Assembly: GCA_965276635.1 (NCBI GenBank)
Contig: CBDIBC010000005.1
Location: 620,001-684,000 of the forward strand
DNA: 64,000 bases
Source of the DNA: CBDIBC01 sp965276635
Lineage (GTDB): Bacteria; Actinomycetota; Acidimicrobiia; Acidimicrobiales; Palsa-688
Direction: 5' to 3'
The translations under genes and the position numbers were made by a program. Below are positions 8,275-16,077 of this stretch, in pieces (position 1 is the first letter of the stretch; every line of letters starts with the position of its first letter). The notes beneath the pieces are model-generated. The model did not search any database. It was not told the DNA's origin and saw only the letters and a list, made by a program, of their open reading frames with translations.

Positions 8275-9147
8275 TCAGGCCGGAGCGATGACCTCGTCAG
8301 CTACCCAGCGGGCAACCCTCTCGGGGTACGGCGCATCCAGGGAAAGGACGATGTGGCGGAAGCCGGCGTCGACCGCTGCGGCGATTTGGTCCTTTGTCGT
8401 CGCCGGCTGGTCGTAGGAGACGTGGAGAACGTTGGACCGGACGATAGACGCAGGGTCACGGCCGATCTCGGCGCAGTAGCGGTTCAGCAGGGCGCTCCGG
8501 CTGGCGCCGTCGGCGACGTCGCCGCCGGGCATGTTCCACGCGTCGGCGTGCTCGGCGACCACGCGCAGCGTGGCGCTGGCGCGGCCGCCGATCACGAACG
8601 GGGGGTGCGGTCGTTGGACGGGCTTGGGGTTGCACCACGCGCCGGACAGGTGATGGAAGGTGCCGTCGAAGTCGAACGGCTCCTGCTCGGTCCACAGGCG
8701 ATGGATGATCGTGCATGCCTCGGCCAGGCTTGCCACGGCAGCCGCCGCGCTGACGTAGGCAAGACCGTGGGCGTCGTATTCGTGCCGGGCCCACGGGACG
8801 CTCGGCCGTGAACCGGCGCCGATACCGAGTTCGAACCGTCCGCCCGAGACGATGTCGACGGTCGCCGCGATCTTGGCCAGCATTGCGGGCGGCCGGAAGC
8901 GGTTGCTGGTGACCAGCAACCCGAGGCGCAGCCGCTCGGTCTGGGCGGCGAGGGCGGTGAGCAGCGTCCAGCCTTCCAGCGTCGGCCCGTTGCGGTCACC
9001 GAAGATCGGCAGGAGGTGGTCGAACAGCCACGCGTGCTCGATCTCGGGGATGGCGTCCGCCTGCCGCCACACCTTCAGCACGTCCTCGTAGGTGACCTGC
9101 TGCGGTGCGGTGGCGATCCCGAAGCTCACTCCGGCGGTGTTCGCCAT
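8275..9147 (-). CDS. LLM-class (luciferase-like, probably F420-dependent) oxidoreductase
   Basis: The 290-residue TIM-barrel protein has typical LLM-family segments: SFGIATAPQ at the N-terminus, an EHAWLFDH..P strand, LGLLVTSNRFRPPAMLAK, SGGRFELGIGAGS and a HPPFVIGG loop. Actinobacterial members usually reduce or oxidise substrates with coenzyme F420. The ATG at 9147 overlaps the TGA of the aldo/keto reductase (ATGA), so the two form one operon. Substrate unknown. The 257 bases between its end and abiEii hold nothing recognisable. Confidence 0.85.
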   Translation of the reverse strand: MANTAGVSFGIATAPQQVTYEDVLKVWRQADAIPEIEHAWLFDHLLPIFGDRNGPTLEGWTLLTALAAQTERLRLGLLVTSNRFRPPAMLAKIAATVDIVSGGRFELGIGAGSRPSVPWARHEYDAHGLAYVSAAAAVASLAEACTIIHRLWTEQEPFDFDGTFHHLSGAWCNPKPVQRPHPPFVIGGRASATLRVVAEHADAWNMPGGDVADGASRSALLNRYCAEIGRDPASIVRSNVLHVSYDQPATTKDQIAAAVDAGFRHIVLSLDAPYPERVARWVADEVIAPA

Positions 9148-10166
9148 CACCGACGTCGCAGGCCGGGGTCGAGGATGGCCGGCTGCGTGTCGTTCTTCTC
9201 TTCCGGCGCGAGGTCGACGCCGGGCGGGACGATCAAGTCGATGGCGTCGAGGATGTCGGCGCTTAACACGGTGTCGGCGGCGGCGAGTTGCGAGTGCAGA
9301 TGGTCCAGCGTGCGCGGGCCGATGATGGCGCTGGTCACCGCCGGGTGTGCCGTGACAAAGCCGAGCGCCAACTGGATCATGGTGAGACCGGCCTCATCGG
9401 CGACCTTGGCCAGCTCCTCGACGGCATCGAGCTTAGCCCGATTGGTTGGGATGGCCGTGTCGAACATCTTCGGCATCAGCGTCGAGCGACTGGTCGTCAC
9501 CTCCCGACCTTCACGGACCGCTCCCGACAGCCACCCAGACGCCAGCGGACTCCACACCAGCACGCCCATGCCGTATGCCTCGGTGACAGGCAGAAGATGC
9601 TTTTCCACCTCTCTCTGCAGCACGGAGTAGCCCGGCTGCTCCGTGACGTACCGGCTGAGATGGTGTTCCTTCGCCGCCCACTGCGCTTCGACGATCCGGT
9701 AGGCGGGGAACTGGGAGGACCCGAAGTAGCGGATCTTTCCCGCCCGCTGCAGGTCGGTCAGCGCCGACAGTGTCTCCTCGTCGCTGGGCGTCGGGTCCCA
9801 CCGGTGCATCTGGTAAAGGTCGACATGGTCGACGCCGAGGCGGCGAAGGCTGTTTTCCAACTCACTGAGTAGCCAGCGGCGGGAACCGCCCTTGTGGTTG
9901 CGTTCGTCGCCCATCGGCAGGGTCGCCTTGGTGGCCAGCACGATGTCATCACGCCGGCCGGCGATCGCCCTGCCCACCATCTCCTCCGATTGACCCGCGC
10001 TGTAGAAGTCGGCGGTGTCGATCAGATTGATACCGGCGTCGAGGGCGGTGGTGATCATGGCGGTGGCGTCGTCCTGCGTCGTGCGCCCGAGGGCGCCGAA
10101 GTTCATGGCGCCGAGGACGAGGGAGCTCACCTCTACGCCGGTGCGGCCCAGCGTTCGATACTGCAC
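9147..10166 (-). CDS. Aldo/keto reductase
   Basis: The 339-residue NADPH-dependent (beta/alpha)8 barrel has the catalytic tetrad visible as D (LIDTADFY: Asp and Tyr), K (LATKATL) and H (LYQMHRWD). The nicotinamide-binding end is IIGPRTLDHLHSQLAA. GTG 10166 is chosen because GGAGGT lies seven bases upstream. It is divergent from a TetR gene across a 112-bp spacer with a palindrome, so that regulator probably controls this operon. Reaction: reduction of an aldehyde or ketone; substrate unknown. Confidence 0.9.
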   Translation of the reverse strand: MQYRTLGRTGVEVSSLVLGAMNFGALGRTTQDDATAMITTALDAGINLIDTADFYSAGQSEEMVGRAIAGRRDDIVLATKATLPMGDERNHKGGSRRWLLSELENSLRRLGVDHVDLYQMHRWDPTPSDEETLSALTDLQRAGKIRYFGSSQFPAYRIVEAQWAAKEHHLSRYVTEQPGYSVLQREVEKHLLPVTEAYGMGVLVWSPLASGWLSGAVREGREVTTSRSTLMPKMFDTAIPTNRAKLDAVEELAKVADEAGLTMIQLALGFVTAHPAVTSAIIGPRTLDHLHSQLAAADTVLSADILDAIDLIVPPGVDLAPEEKNDTQPAILDPGLRRR

Positions 10167-10207
10167 GTACTTACCTCCATGGGGGTGCGCTGATGTGGCA
10201 CCATAGA

Positions 10208-10226
10208 AACGGAACGTTGCTCCGTT
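10208..10226. promoter_or_regulatory. Operator candidate for the TetR regulator at 10279
   Basis: Inverted repeat AACGGA-7-TCCGTT in the spacer between the divergent aldo/keto reductase and TetR genes. The position between both starts is typical for autoregulated TetR proteins controlling the divergent operon. Confidence 0.6.
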
Positions 10227-10278
10227 CACTATACGGATCGCAGTTCCACTTTGCAATCCGTCGAGGAGATAGGACGCC

Positions 10279-10872
10279 GTGACCGACACCGGCCTGCCAG
10301 CAGGGCAAGCGCCGCAGAAGCGGGCCGACGCCCGTCGCAACGAGCAGGCCCTGCTCGACGCCGCGGCCGCCGTGTTCGTGACCTCTGGCGTCGAGGCCCC
10401 GGTGCGGGACATCGCGGCGGCTGCCGGCGTTGGGATCGGCACCATCTACCGCCACTTCCCCACCCGGGCTGACCTCATTATCGCCGTCTACCGCCATCAG
10501 GTAGATGCATGCGCCGAGGCCGGTCCGGCGCTTTTGGCGAGCAGCGCAACACCGCATGCAGCGTTGGCGGCATGGGTGAACCTCTTCGTCGACTTCCTGG
10601 TCACCAAGCACGGGCTCGCCGCAGCGATGAAGTCCGACGATGCCGGGTTCCATACCCTCCACGCCTACTTCCTCGACCGCCTCCTGCCGGCGTGTGCCCA
10701 ACTCCTAGCGGCCGCCGCTGGTGCCGGCGAAATCGCGAATGACATCGACGCCCACGAGCTGCTGCACGGCATCGGCAACCTCTGCATCGGCGCGAACAGC
10801 GACTCCCGCTACGACGCCCGTCGCATGGCCGGGCTGCTAATCGCCGGCCTGGCGCACGCAGCAGGGGCCTGA
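10279..10872 (+). CDS. TetR-family transcriptional repressor
   Basis: The 197-residue protein carries an N-terminal TetR helix-turn-helix at residues 20-60 (LLDAAAAVF...APVRDIAAAAGVGIGTIYRHFPTRADL). The C-terminal ligand-binding part resembles TetR_C regions of actinobacterial members (SbtR-like). The GTG at 10279 follows GAGGAGATAGGACGCC. It probably represses the divergent aldo/keto reductase + LLM operon and itself through 10208-10226; the inducer is unknown. Confidence 0.9.
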   Translation: MTDTGLPAGQAPQKRADARRNEQALLDAAAAVFVTSGVEAPVRDIAAAAGVGIGTIYRHFPTRADLIIAVYRHQVDACAEAGPALLASSATPHAALAAWVNLFVDFLVTKHGLAAAMKSDDAGFHTLHAYFLDRLLPACAQLLAAAAGAGEIANDIDAHELLHGIGNLCIGANSDSRYDARRMAGLLIAGLAHAAGA

Positions 10873-10911
10873 ATCCGGCTGCGGCACCGATGACCTGTAC
10901 CAGTGACATGG

Positions 10912-11396
10912 CTAGTGCCGCGTCAGGCAACGTTAGCCCTGTACCTCCCACTGGGCGATACTGGGCCGTGCGCTCCCGCGGCGACATCTGGCAACTCCAC
11001 TCCCCCACCCCGCTTGAGCGGGTGTTCGGCGCGGAATCAACCGCTGTCGTCATCTTGTCGACTGACAACGAGCCGGACCTTCGTGGGATCTACGTGGTAC
11101 CAGCCGCCCAGACCGACATTACGGGTGTCGCTATCGAATTGGCGGTCGGGCGCGAGGAAGGGCTCGACTCCGGCGTCGTGCGAGTTGCGCTAGCTCGACC
11201 GGACTGGATCAACTGCTCGTGGCTCGTCAGCCTGAATGAGACCGACCTGAATAAACAAACGGGGGTGCTTTCCGAAGAAAAGCTCTCCAAGCTCGGGGAG
11301 ATGCTCCGACTTGGAGGCCTCGAATGATGGACATGCCCCTTTAGCACCGGGTCTACAGCATCCCCCCGAGGCAAACGTTAGCTGACACGGCACTAG
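10912..11396. mobile_element. Small cassette bounded by inverted repeats around a MazF-like gene
   Basis: Left end 10912-10932 reads CTAGTGCCGCGTCAG then GCAACG; the inverse complement of the right end 11376-11396 reads CTAGTGCCGTGTCAG then CTAACG, 18 of 21 positions equal. The 485-bp unit holds only the MazF-like gene and no transposase, resembling a MITE-like or cassette arrangement. I see no clear target duplication, so movement is inferred only from the repeats. Confidence 0.45.
10968..11327 (+). CDS. MazF/PemK-like toxin candidate
   Basis: The 119-residue protein starts RSRGDIWQLHSP and continues VVILSTDNEPDLRGIYVVPAAQ, a strand order and spacing matching MazF/PemK growth inhibitors. 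Those proteins begin with an RGDI/W strand and a V.P strand, and cleave mRNA. The end (QTGVLSEEKLSKLGEML) fits the C-terminal G.L....L helix of the family. The GTG 10968 puts the RGDIW motif at residue 4, as usual. No antitoxin ORF is visible upstream, which is unusual; TetR ends 95 bp before. Confidence 0.55.
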   Translation: MRSRGDIWQLHSPTPLERVFGAESTAVVILSTDNEPDLRGIYVVPAAQTDITGVAIELAVGREEGLDSGVVRVALARPDWINCSWLVSLNETDLNKQTGVLSEEKLSKLGEMLRLGGLE

Positions 11397-11605
11397 GTAC
11401 GTGGCGTCGTTGCCCTATAGCGGCAACCTTCGGTGGCGTACGTTACCAAGCTGTCGCCGCTCGTTGCCCAAAATCGGCCGCGTCGCTCGCCGCCAACTGC
11501 GAAAATCCGGGCCGCTCGACGCGTAACCCCATCTCGACAGGTGGACCTCCGAGTAGCGTCAGTGGAGAGGGTACGAGAATTCGGGCGACGATGCAGGGCT
11601 TGATC

Positions 11606-12580
11606 TCAGGGCTCCAGCAGGCCGAGCTCGCGCAGGCTCTCGGCGGTAGCGACGATCGTGGTTTCGGCCGGACGCGGTTGCCAGCCGAGTTCCTGTTTGG
11701 CGCGGTCGTTGTGGATCGTCAGTGGCGACGGGTCCTCGCCGGGCGCCTCGTCGGTTGTGACGTGCTCGCCTGCAGGCCCGAGATAGTCGCGGAGGATCTG
11801 TGCCAGCCCCAGCCAGGTGATCGTCGGGCCGTCCGCCAACAGCAGGTAGCGCTTCCCGGCGGCGGCAGGAGTGGCCATCGCTGCGATGTGGGCGTCGGCG
11901 ACGTCGCGCACGTCGACGACGCCGAAGCGCTGGCGTGGCAGGGCCGGCATCGTGCCCTCGATGATCGCCTTGAAGTGGGTCAGCGTCGAGCGCAGTGCCG
12001 TCACCAGTGACGGGCCGGCGATGAATGTTGGATTGACCACCACCAGCTGGGTGTCGCCTCCTTCGGTCCCGATGAAGTCCCAGGCGGCACGCTCGGCGAT
12101 CGCCTTGGAGCGCGGGTAGGGCGGCAGCCTTGGCGTATCCGGGTCGGTCCAGTCCGCCTCGGTGTAATCGCGGACTGCCTTGGGCGAGTAACCCACCGCC
12201 GCGAACGAGGAGGTCAGCACCACCCGGCGCGCGCCGGCGTCCCGGGCTGCCTCCAGCACCCGCACTGTGCCCTGGCGGGCGGGGACGATCAGCTCGTCGG
12301 GGTCCTTGGGCTGGGCGGACGGGATCGGCGACGCGACATGATGGACTTCCTCCACACCGTCGAGCGCGGCCGGCCACCCGTCGTCGGAGGTCAGATCTGC
12401 TGCCACCAGCTCAAGGCCGGTGTCGTCCCCACCACCGCGGCGCACGGCCTCGCGCACACCTGCCTCAGCATCCAGTGAGCGCACCGTCGCGCGCACCTCA
12501 CGCCCATCACGCAGCAGCACCGCGATCAACCGCGTGCCCAGGTATCCGGACCCGCCTGTCACCAACACCTTGGAGCTCAT
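11606..12580 (-). CDS. Extended SDR / dihydroflavonol-4-reductase-like NAD(P) oxidoreductase
   Basis: The 324-residue protein starts with the nucleotide-binding VTGGSGYLGTRLIAVLL and has the HHVASP motif. A Ser (TSSFAAVG) and YxxxK (YPRSKAIAE) complete the catalytic set, so it should reduce a carbonyl with NAD(P)H. ATG 12580 overlaps the MerR stop (ATGA), so both are one operon. Functionally it resembles aldehyde/ketone reductases induced under stress; substrate unknown. It is followed by 278 bases without a gene (11328-11605), which include the cassette end. Confidence 0.9.
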   Translation of the reverse strand: MSSKVLVTGGSGYLGTRLIAVLLRDGREVRATVRSLDAEAGVREAVRRGGGDDTGLELVAADLTSDDGWPAALDGVEEVHHVASPIPSAQPKDPDELIVPARQGTVRVLEAARDAGARRVVLTSSFAAVGYSPKAVRDYTEADWTDPDTPRLPPYPRSKAIAERAAWDFIGTEGGDTQLVVVNPTFIAGPSLVTALRSTLTHFKAIIEGTMPALPRQRFGVVDVRDVADAHIAAMATPAAAGKRYLLLADGPTITWLGLAQILRDYLGPAGEHVTTDEAPGEDPSPLTIHNDRAKQELGWQPRPAETTIVATAESLRELGLLEP

Positions 12581-13020
12581 CCGAGTACTACCTCCTCCAG
12601 TCGAGGGAGCATTTTCTGTATCTGCGAGTTCGCCTCGGCTTCCGCGCCCGTGTCCGCGCGGTCGCGGGCATCCCAGAGCGCCGCCTTCGCCCGCAGGTAC
12701 TCGAGGTGGAAGCGCAGCGTCTCGATCTCGGCGTCGACCCGCTCGGCGTGCCGCAGCAGCAGATCGCGCTGCTCACCCGCCGCCACATGCCCACGCTCAC
12801 GGTTGGCCTGGTAGGTACGCATCTCCCCGATCCCGACACCCATAGCCCGTAGGCAAGCCAGCGCCTGCAGGTTGTCCAAGTCCTCGTCGCGGTAGCGGCG
12901 GTGCCCGCTGCTGGCATCGCGGGCGATCGGGCCGATCAGCCCAACCTCCTCGTAATAGCGCAACGTCGGCTCACTCAGCCCGCTGCGCCGGGACACATCC
13001 TGGATAGTGAGAGCGGCCAT
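12577..13020 (-). CDS. MerR-family transcriptional regulator
   Basis: The 147-residue protein has an N-terminal MerR HTH (LTIQDVSRRSGLSEPTLRYYEEVGLIGPIARD, residues 3-35) with R.Y.DEDL wing and a long coiled dimerisation helix (RDLLLRHAERVDAEIETLRFHLEYLR). There is no conserved metal-binding cysteine set, so it belongs to the organic-ligand or redox-sensing MerR members. The ATG 13020 is chosen because homology starts there; a GTG 18 bases earlier is weaker. It leads the operon with the SDR reductase. Confidence 0.9.
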   Translation of the reverse strand: MAALTIQDVSRRSGLSEPTLRYYEEVGLIGPIARDASSGHRRYRDEDLDNLQALACLRAMGVGIGEMRTYQANRERGHVAAGEQRDLLLRHAERVDAEIETLRFHLEYLRAKAALWDARDRADTGAEAEANSQIQKMLPRLEEVVLG

Positions 13021-13036
13021 GCGACCAGCAGAACAC

Positions 13037-13054
13037 ACTTCAAGCGCTTGAAGT
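13037..13054 (-). promoter_or_regulatory. MerR operator, perfect 18-bp palindrome
   Basis: ACTTCAAGCGCTTGAAGT reads identically on both strands and lies 16 bases before the MerR start. On the minus strand it overlaps a TTGACT box, so the palindrome falls in the long spacer region that MerR proteins twist to activate transcription. This is established MerR behaviour; the match here is inference from position. Confidence 0.75.
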
Positions 13055-13668
13055 CAAGCCCTCACACTGTCCGGTCCACTACACAAACTCACGGACACGA
13101 CTTCCGACGCGGGCGCTGGTTGAACCACGCGGTCGGCCGAGGACTTCGCCGTGCGGGCAATCAACGGCCTCCCTGTCGACCCCTCAGGGCCGGACCCGAA
13201 TGGGGCACCGCAAAACACCTGAGACCGTCGCGGGGCTCAAAACGCCCACAGCACCGAATTCAGAACGAACATCGGCTCATAATCTCTCGCGTTACCCCAA
13301 CTCAACGACCTGTTTTAACTTGGAGATGTCCATGGCCCGATTCACGCACTAGCTCCAACCGCGCCGGTCACCATCGACGCCGTTTCGTCCTCTATTGAGG
13401 AGTCATTAAGGGCTGCCGGGTTCGAGTCCCGCGGAGCGGTCCTGACCTCACACAATATGAACCTAATAGCGTCCCGACGGGTCTGGCGGCAAGCAGCATC
13501 CGGGCCAGACCGCTCGCCGGCAGGGAGGGCGTCCCGACGTTTCTGGAGGCAAGCAGCATCCGGGCCAGACCGCTCGCCGGCAGGGAGGGACCATCGCGTC
13601 GCGCAGCCGACCGAAGGAGTCCGGATTGTCGCAGCGAAGTCGGCGATTTGCGGGCCGCGGCCGTTAGG
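13055..13668. other. Gene-free stretch with a 60-bp tandem duplication
   Basis: No convincing gene in about 600 bases. The middle contains two adjacent copies of a 60-bp unit (13469-13588), listed separately. A stretch near 13420-13446 resembles a tRNA T-arm but does not fold into a complete tRNA. The rest shows nothing. Confidence 0.6.
13469..13588. repeat. Tandem duplication, 2 x 60 bp
   Basis: Unit 1 (13469-13528) and unit 2 (13529-13588) are identical except for three positions near the start (GGGTCTGGC against GTTTCTGGA). Each unit contains CTGG...CCAG inverted arms. It is too short and has too few copies for CRISPR. It sits just downstream of a TetR gene, in no gene itself. Confidence 0.9.
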
Positions 13669-14238
13669 TCAGCACGAGGCACTGGCGGTTTGCAATTCTC
13701 CGAGCGTTCGCCGTGCGACTTCGCTGAACCCGTCGCCGTTGGTCGTGTCGCTCCAGCGTTCATAGGCGATCTTCAAGGCAAGCGCGCCTAGCTGCGCAGC
13801 GACGCACGACGTCAGGTCGGGGACACCCCGTCGTTTGAGAGCGTCGGTCATCGACTCGGTGAGGCCGAGTCCCTTCAGCGCTTCGCGCTCTCGCAGATCG
13901 GGGTTGGCGGCGATCACTGCCCGCCTGCGGGCGCTGAATTGACGGCGGACGGGTGTGAAGGCTTCCCTACCGACGGCGTCCAGGGCATTCGCCACCGCTT
14001 CGAACGGGGTCGCCGCGTCCGGCGCCGCGACGATCCCTTCGACGAGTAGTCCGCTCATTGTGTCCCCCCCAAAGAGCACTTCCCGCTTGTCCGGGAAGTA
14101 CCGGAAGAAGGTGCTCTTCGTCAGCCCGGCGTGCTCGGCGATCTCGATCACCGTCGTGTTCTCATAACCCCGCTCCGCGAACAGATCGAGGGCAGCCACA
14201 ACGAGCCGCTCCGCCGCGTCCGGCTTCCAACGGGCCAT
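13669..14238 (-). CDS. TetR-family transcriptional repressor
   Basis: The 189-residue protein has a standard TetR N-terminal domain (AALDLFAERGYENTTVIEIAEHAGLTKSTFFRYFPDKREVLF, residues 14-57). The C-terminal part is helical and ligand-binding. ATG 14238. It is divergent from the quinone oxidoreductase gene, with a 23-bp palindrome between them, so it most likely represses both genes until an electrophile or quinone-like inducer binds (inference). Confidence 0.9.
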   Translation of the reverse strand: MARWKPDAAERLVVAALDLFAERGYENTTVIEIAEHAGLTKSTFFRYFPDKREVLFGGDTMSGLLVEGIVAAPDAATPFEAVANALDAVGREAFTPVRRQFSARRRAVIAANPDLREREALKGLGLTESMTDALKRRGVPDLTSCVAAQLGALALKIAYERWSDTTNGDGFSEVARRTLGELQTASASC

Positions 14239-14277
14239 TGGGACAGCTTACGGCACTTGGTCCCATCACCTGGTAGG

Positions 14278-14300
14278 GTGATAGGACTAAGTCCTATCAC
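14278..14300. promoter_or_regulatory. TetR operator, 23-bp perfect palindrome
   Basis: Arms GTGATAGGACT and AGTCCTATCAC around a single central A, placed between the divergent TetR and oxidoreductase genes. A weaker partner half (ATCACC...GGGTGAT) overlaps its left side at about 14265-14283, so two dimers might bind. Confidence 0.75.
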
Positions 14301-14319
14301 TTCTGCTGGAGGTGCGCAC

Positions 14320-15240
14320 GTGAGCCGAGCCGTCATCCATGAAACGTTCGGAGGTCCCGAGGTACTGGAGTTGCGGGAGGTTCCCGAACCACACGCCGGT
14401 CCGGGCGACGTCCGCGTCCGCGTCGCAGCCGCCGGTCTGAACGCGATGGACTGGCTACTCTCCTCGATGCCCGAGTTGGCAGCACAGTTCGGCATCACGG
14501 TGCCGTCCGGCTTCGGATACGACTTCGCCGGCGTCGTCGACGAGGTCGGCGACGACGTTGAGGGTTTTGCCGTGGGCGACCGGGTCTACGGAGGCGCGCT
14601 TGGGAGAGCCGTCGCCGACTTTGTGGTGGTGGCCACACCCGCCGAAGCCCTGTTGCATACACCGGAGGGCATAGGCGACGAGGTGGCGAGCACGCTTCCC
14701 GTAGCCGGGCGCACCGCCGCCGCTGCTCTGGCCGCGGTTGACCTGCGGTCCGGTGACACCGTCCTGGTCGGCGGCGCCGGGGGCGGCGTAGGCGTGTTCG
14801 TTGTACAGCTTGCCAAGCTCGCCGGCGCCACCGTGATCGGGACCGCCTCAGAGAACACCTTCGAGTTCCTGCGGAAACTGGGCACCGAGCCCGTGGCGTA
14901 CGGCGCCGGGCTGGCAGACCGGGTACGGACACTGGCTCCCGAGGGTGTGACGGCAGCGACAGACCTGTTCGGCACCGAGGCGGTCGAGGCCGCCCTGGCG
15001 CTTGGCGTACCGCCCGAGCGCATCTCCACCGTCGCCGCGGGGCCTAACCCTCCCGGAGGGGTACGCGCGACCGGCGGGATCGACGCCCAACCGGACGCCT
15101 TGGAGCGGATTGCCGACGCCATCCTGGCCGGTGACGTCACCGTGCCCATCGCCGCAACCTTTCCGATCGAGCAGATCCGCGATGCCGTGACACTGCTGGC
15201 CGGACGTCACGTCCACGGCAAGATCGTGGTCACGCTATGA
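14320..15240 (+). CDS. Quinone oxidoreductase / zinc-independent MDR alcohol dehydrogenase
   Basis: The 306-residue protein has the GroES-like N-terminal half (GGPEVLELREVPEPHAGPGDVRVRV, then FGYDFAGVVDEVG and F.VGDRVYG) and a Rossmann half with VLVGGAGGGVGVFVVQLAKL. Cysteines for zinc are missing, as in QOR-type NADPH quinone reductases. The GTG 14320 follows GGAGGT at six bases. Probably detoxifies quinones or enones under control of the divergent TetR. Confidence 0.9.
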   Translation: MSRAVIHETFGGPEVLELREVPEPHAGPGDVRVRVAAAGLNAMDWLLSSMPELAAQFGITVPSGFGYDFAGVVDEVGDDVEGFAVGDRVYGGALGRAVADFVVVATPAEALLHTPEGIGDEVASTLPVAGRTAAAALAAVDLRSGDTVLVGGAGGGVGVFVVQLAKLAGATVIGTASENTFEFLRKLGTEPVAYGAGLADRVRTLAPEGVTAATDLFGTEAVEAALALGVPPERISTVAAGPNPPGGVRATGGIDAQPDALERIADAILAGDVTVPIAATFPIEQIRDAVTLLAGRHVHGKIVVTL

Positions 15241-15320
15241 CCGCTCCCCGCTGCAGAAGCGAAAGCCTGTCATTCCCGATACCGTGTTTATATCCCGATC
15301 GGATTGAAATGACCGGCCCA

Positions 15321-15815
15321 TTAATCGGCGCCGCACCTACTCGAGACCGTCTCCTTGGACACTGGCGCCCCGTAGATCTCTTGGAAGTGCGCCGAGATCT
15401 CACCGGTCGTCAGGCCCTTCGCATACAGCGAGAGGCCGATCTCGTCGACCTCCCCCAGCCGGCGTTGACGCTTCTTGACGATCTGCGGCTCGAAGGTCCC
15501 GGCCCGGTCCCGGGGGACGTCGATCTCCACCGGCCCCGAGTTCGCCGAGATCCCCGTCTTGGTGCGGGTGCCGTTGCGGATGTTCCCCGGCCCGGGCGGG
15601 GCGTCGTGCTTTTCGTAGCCGAGATGGTCGGTCATCTCCTCCGACAGGGCGGTCTCGATCACCGACTTCGTCAACAACTTCAACAGCCCGTCAGGGCCGG
15701 TCAGCGACAGGCCCTTCTCCTTGGCCATGCGGACCAGCGCGACCGCGGTCTGCTGCTCCGCAGTCACCTCCGCCGGCGGCTTGCGCTTGGCCATCTCGTC
15801 CAGTGTTGCAGTCAC
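15321..15815 (-). pseudogene. IS256-family transposase, 3'-truncated
   Basis: The first 150 or so residues match an IS256 transposase: TEALSEEM-type LGYEKH, RNGTRTK, EIDVPRDR.GTFEP, K.Q.RL.E.D...LYAKGLTTGEISAH and EIYGAPVSKETVS. The frame then leaves homology and stops after six residues, so the whole catalytic core is missing. GTG start at 15815 has a good GAGGAGGTGCAGAACC leader. It is a different subtype from the complete copy at 1640. The break lies near 15340. Confidence 0.85.
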
Positions 15816-15849
15816 GGTTCTGCACCTCCTCGCCGAGCCCTTCAGCTCA

Positions 15850-16077
15850 GCGTTTCAGGCCAGAAACACCGATCGGGTTCGTGTTTAGGGTGTGCGATGT
15901 CCCGGGAGGCTCGCTCCACCGCTTGTCGCCTTCGTGGCCGTTGTCCGTCTTGCGGCTTCCCGGGACACTCGGACCGGCCGGGGTGGCTTGATAGGAGCGC
16001 GACTATCGCCCCGCCGAAGCTATGCCCACCGGCCAGCCCGAGGTCATCCCCGCTGACATCACAGAGGAGACCTTTCC
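15850..16077 (+). ncRNA. IS110 left end, likely bridge (seeker) RNA region
   Basis: IS110-family elements encode a structured guide RNA in the non-coding left end between the element edge and the recombinase start. About 200 bases of non-coding DNA precede this recombinase, with GC-rich inverted segments (CCGGGAGGC, TCCCGGGAC). I cannot fold it here, so the exact ends and loops are not assigned. The DNA position is seen; the RNA function is from the family. Confidence 0.35.

Noticed and set aside
10912..11396. Integron attC cassette interpretation of the MazF-like unit
   Set aside because: The GTTRRRY core is not matched and no integrase or cassette array is nearby; simple inverted repeats explain the ends better.
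13405..13450. tRNA-like T-arm (GGGTTCGAGTCCCGC)
   Set aside because: No matching acceptor, D or anticodon arms; the T stem has a mismatch. At most a fragment.
13469..13588. CRISPR array
   Set aside because: Only two adjacent units without spacers and no cas genes; no CRISPR array was seen anywhere in the window.
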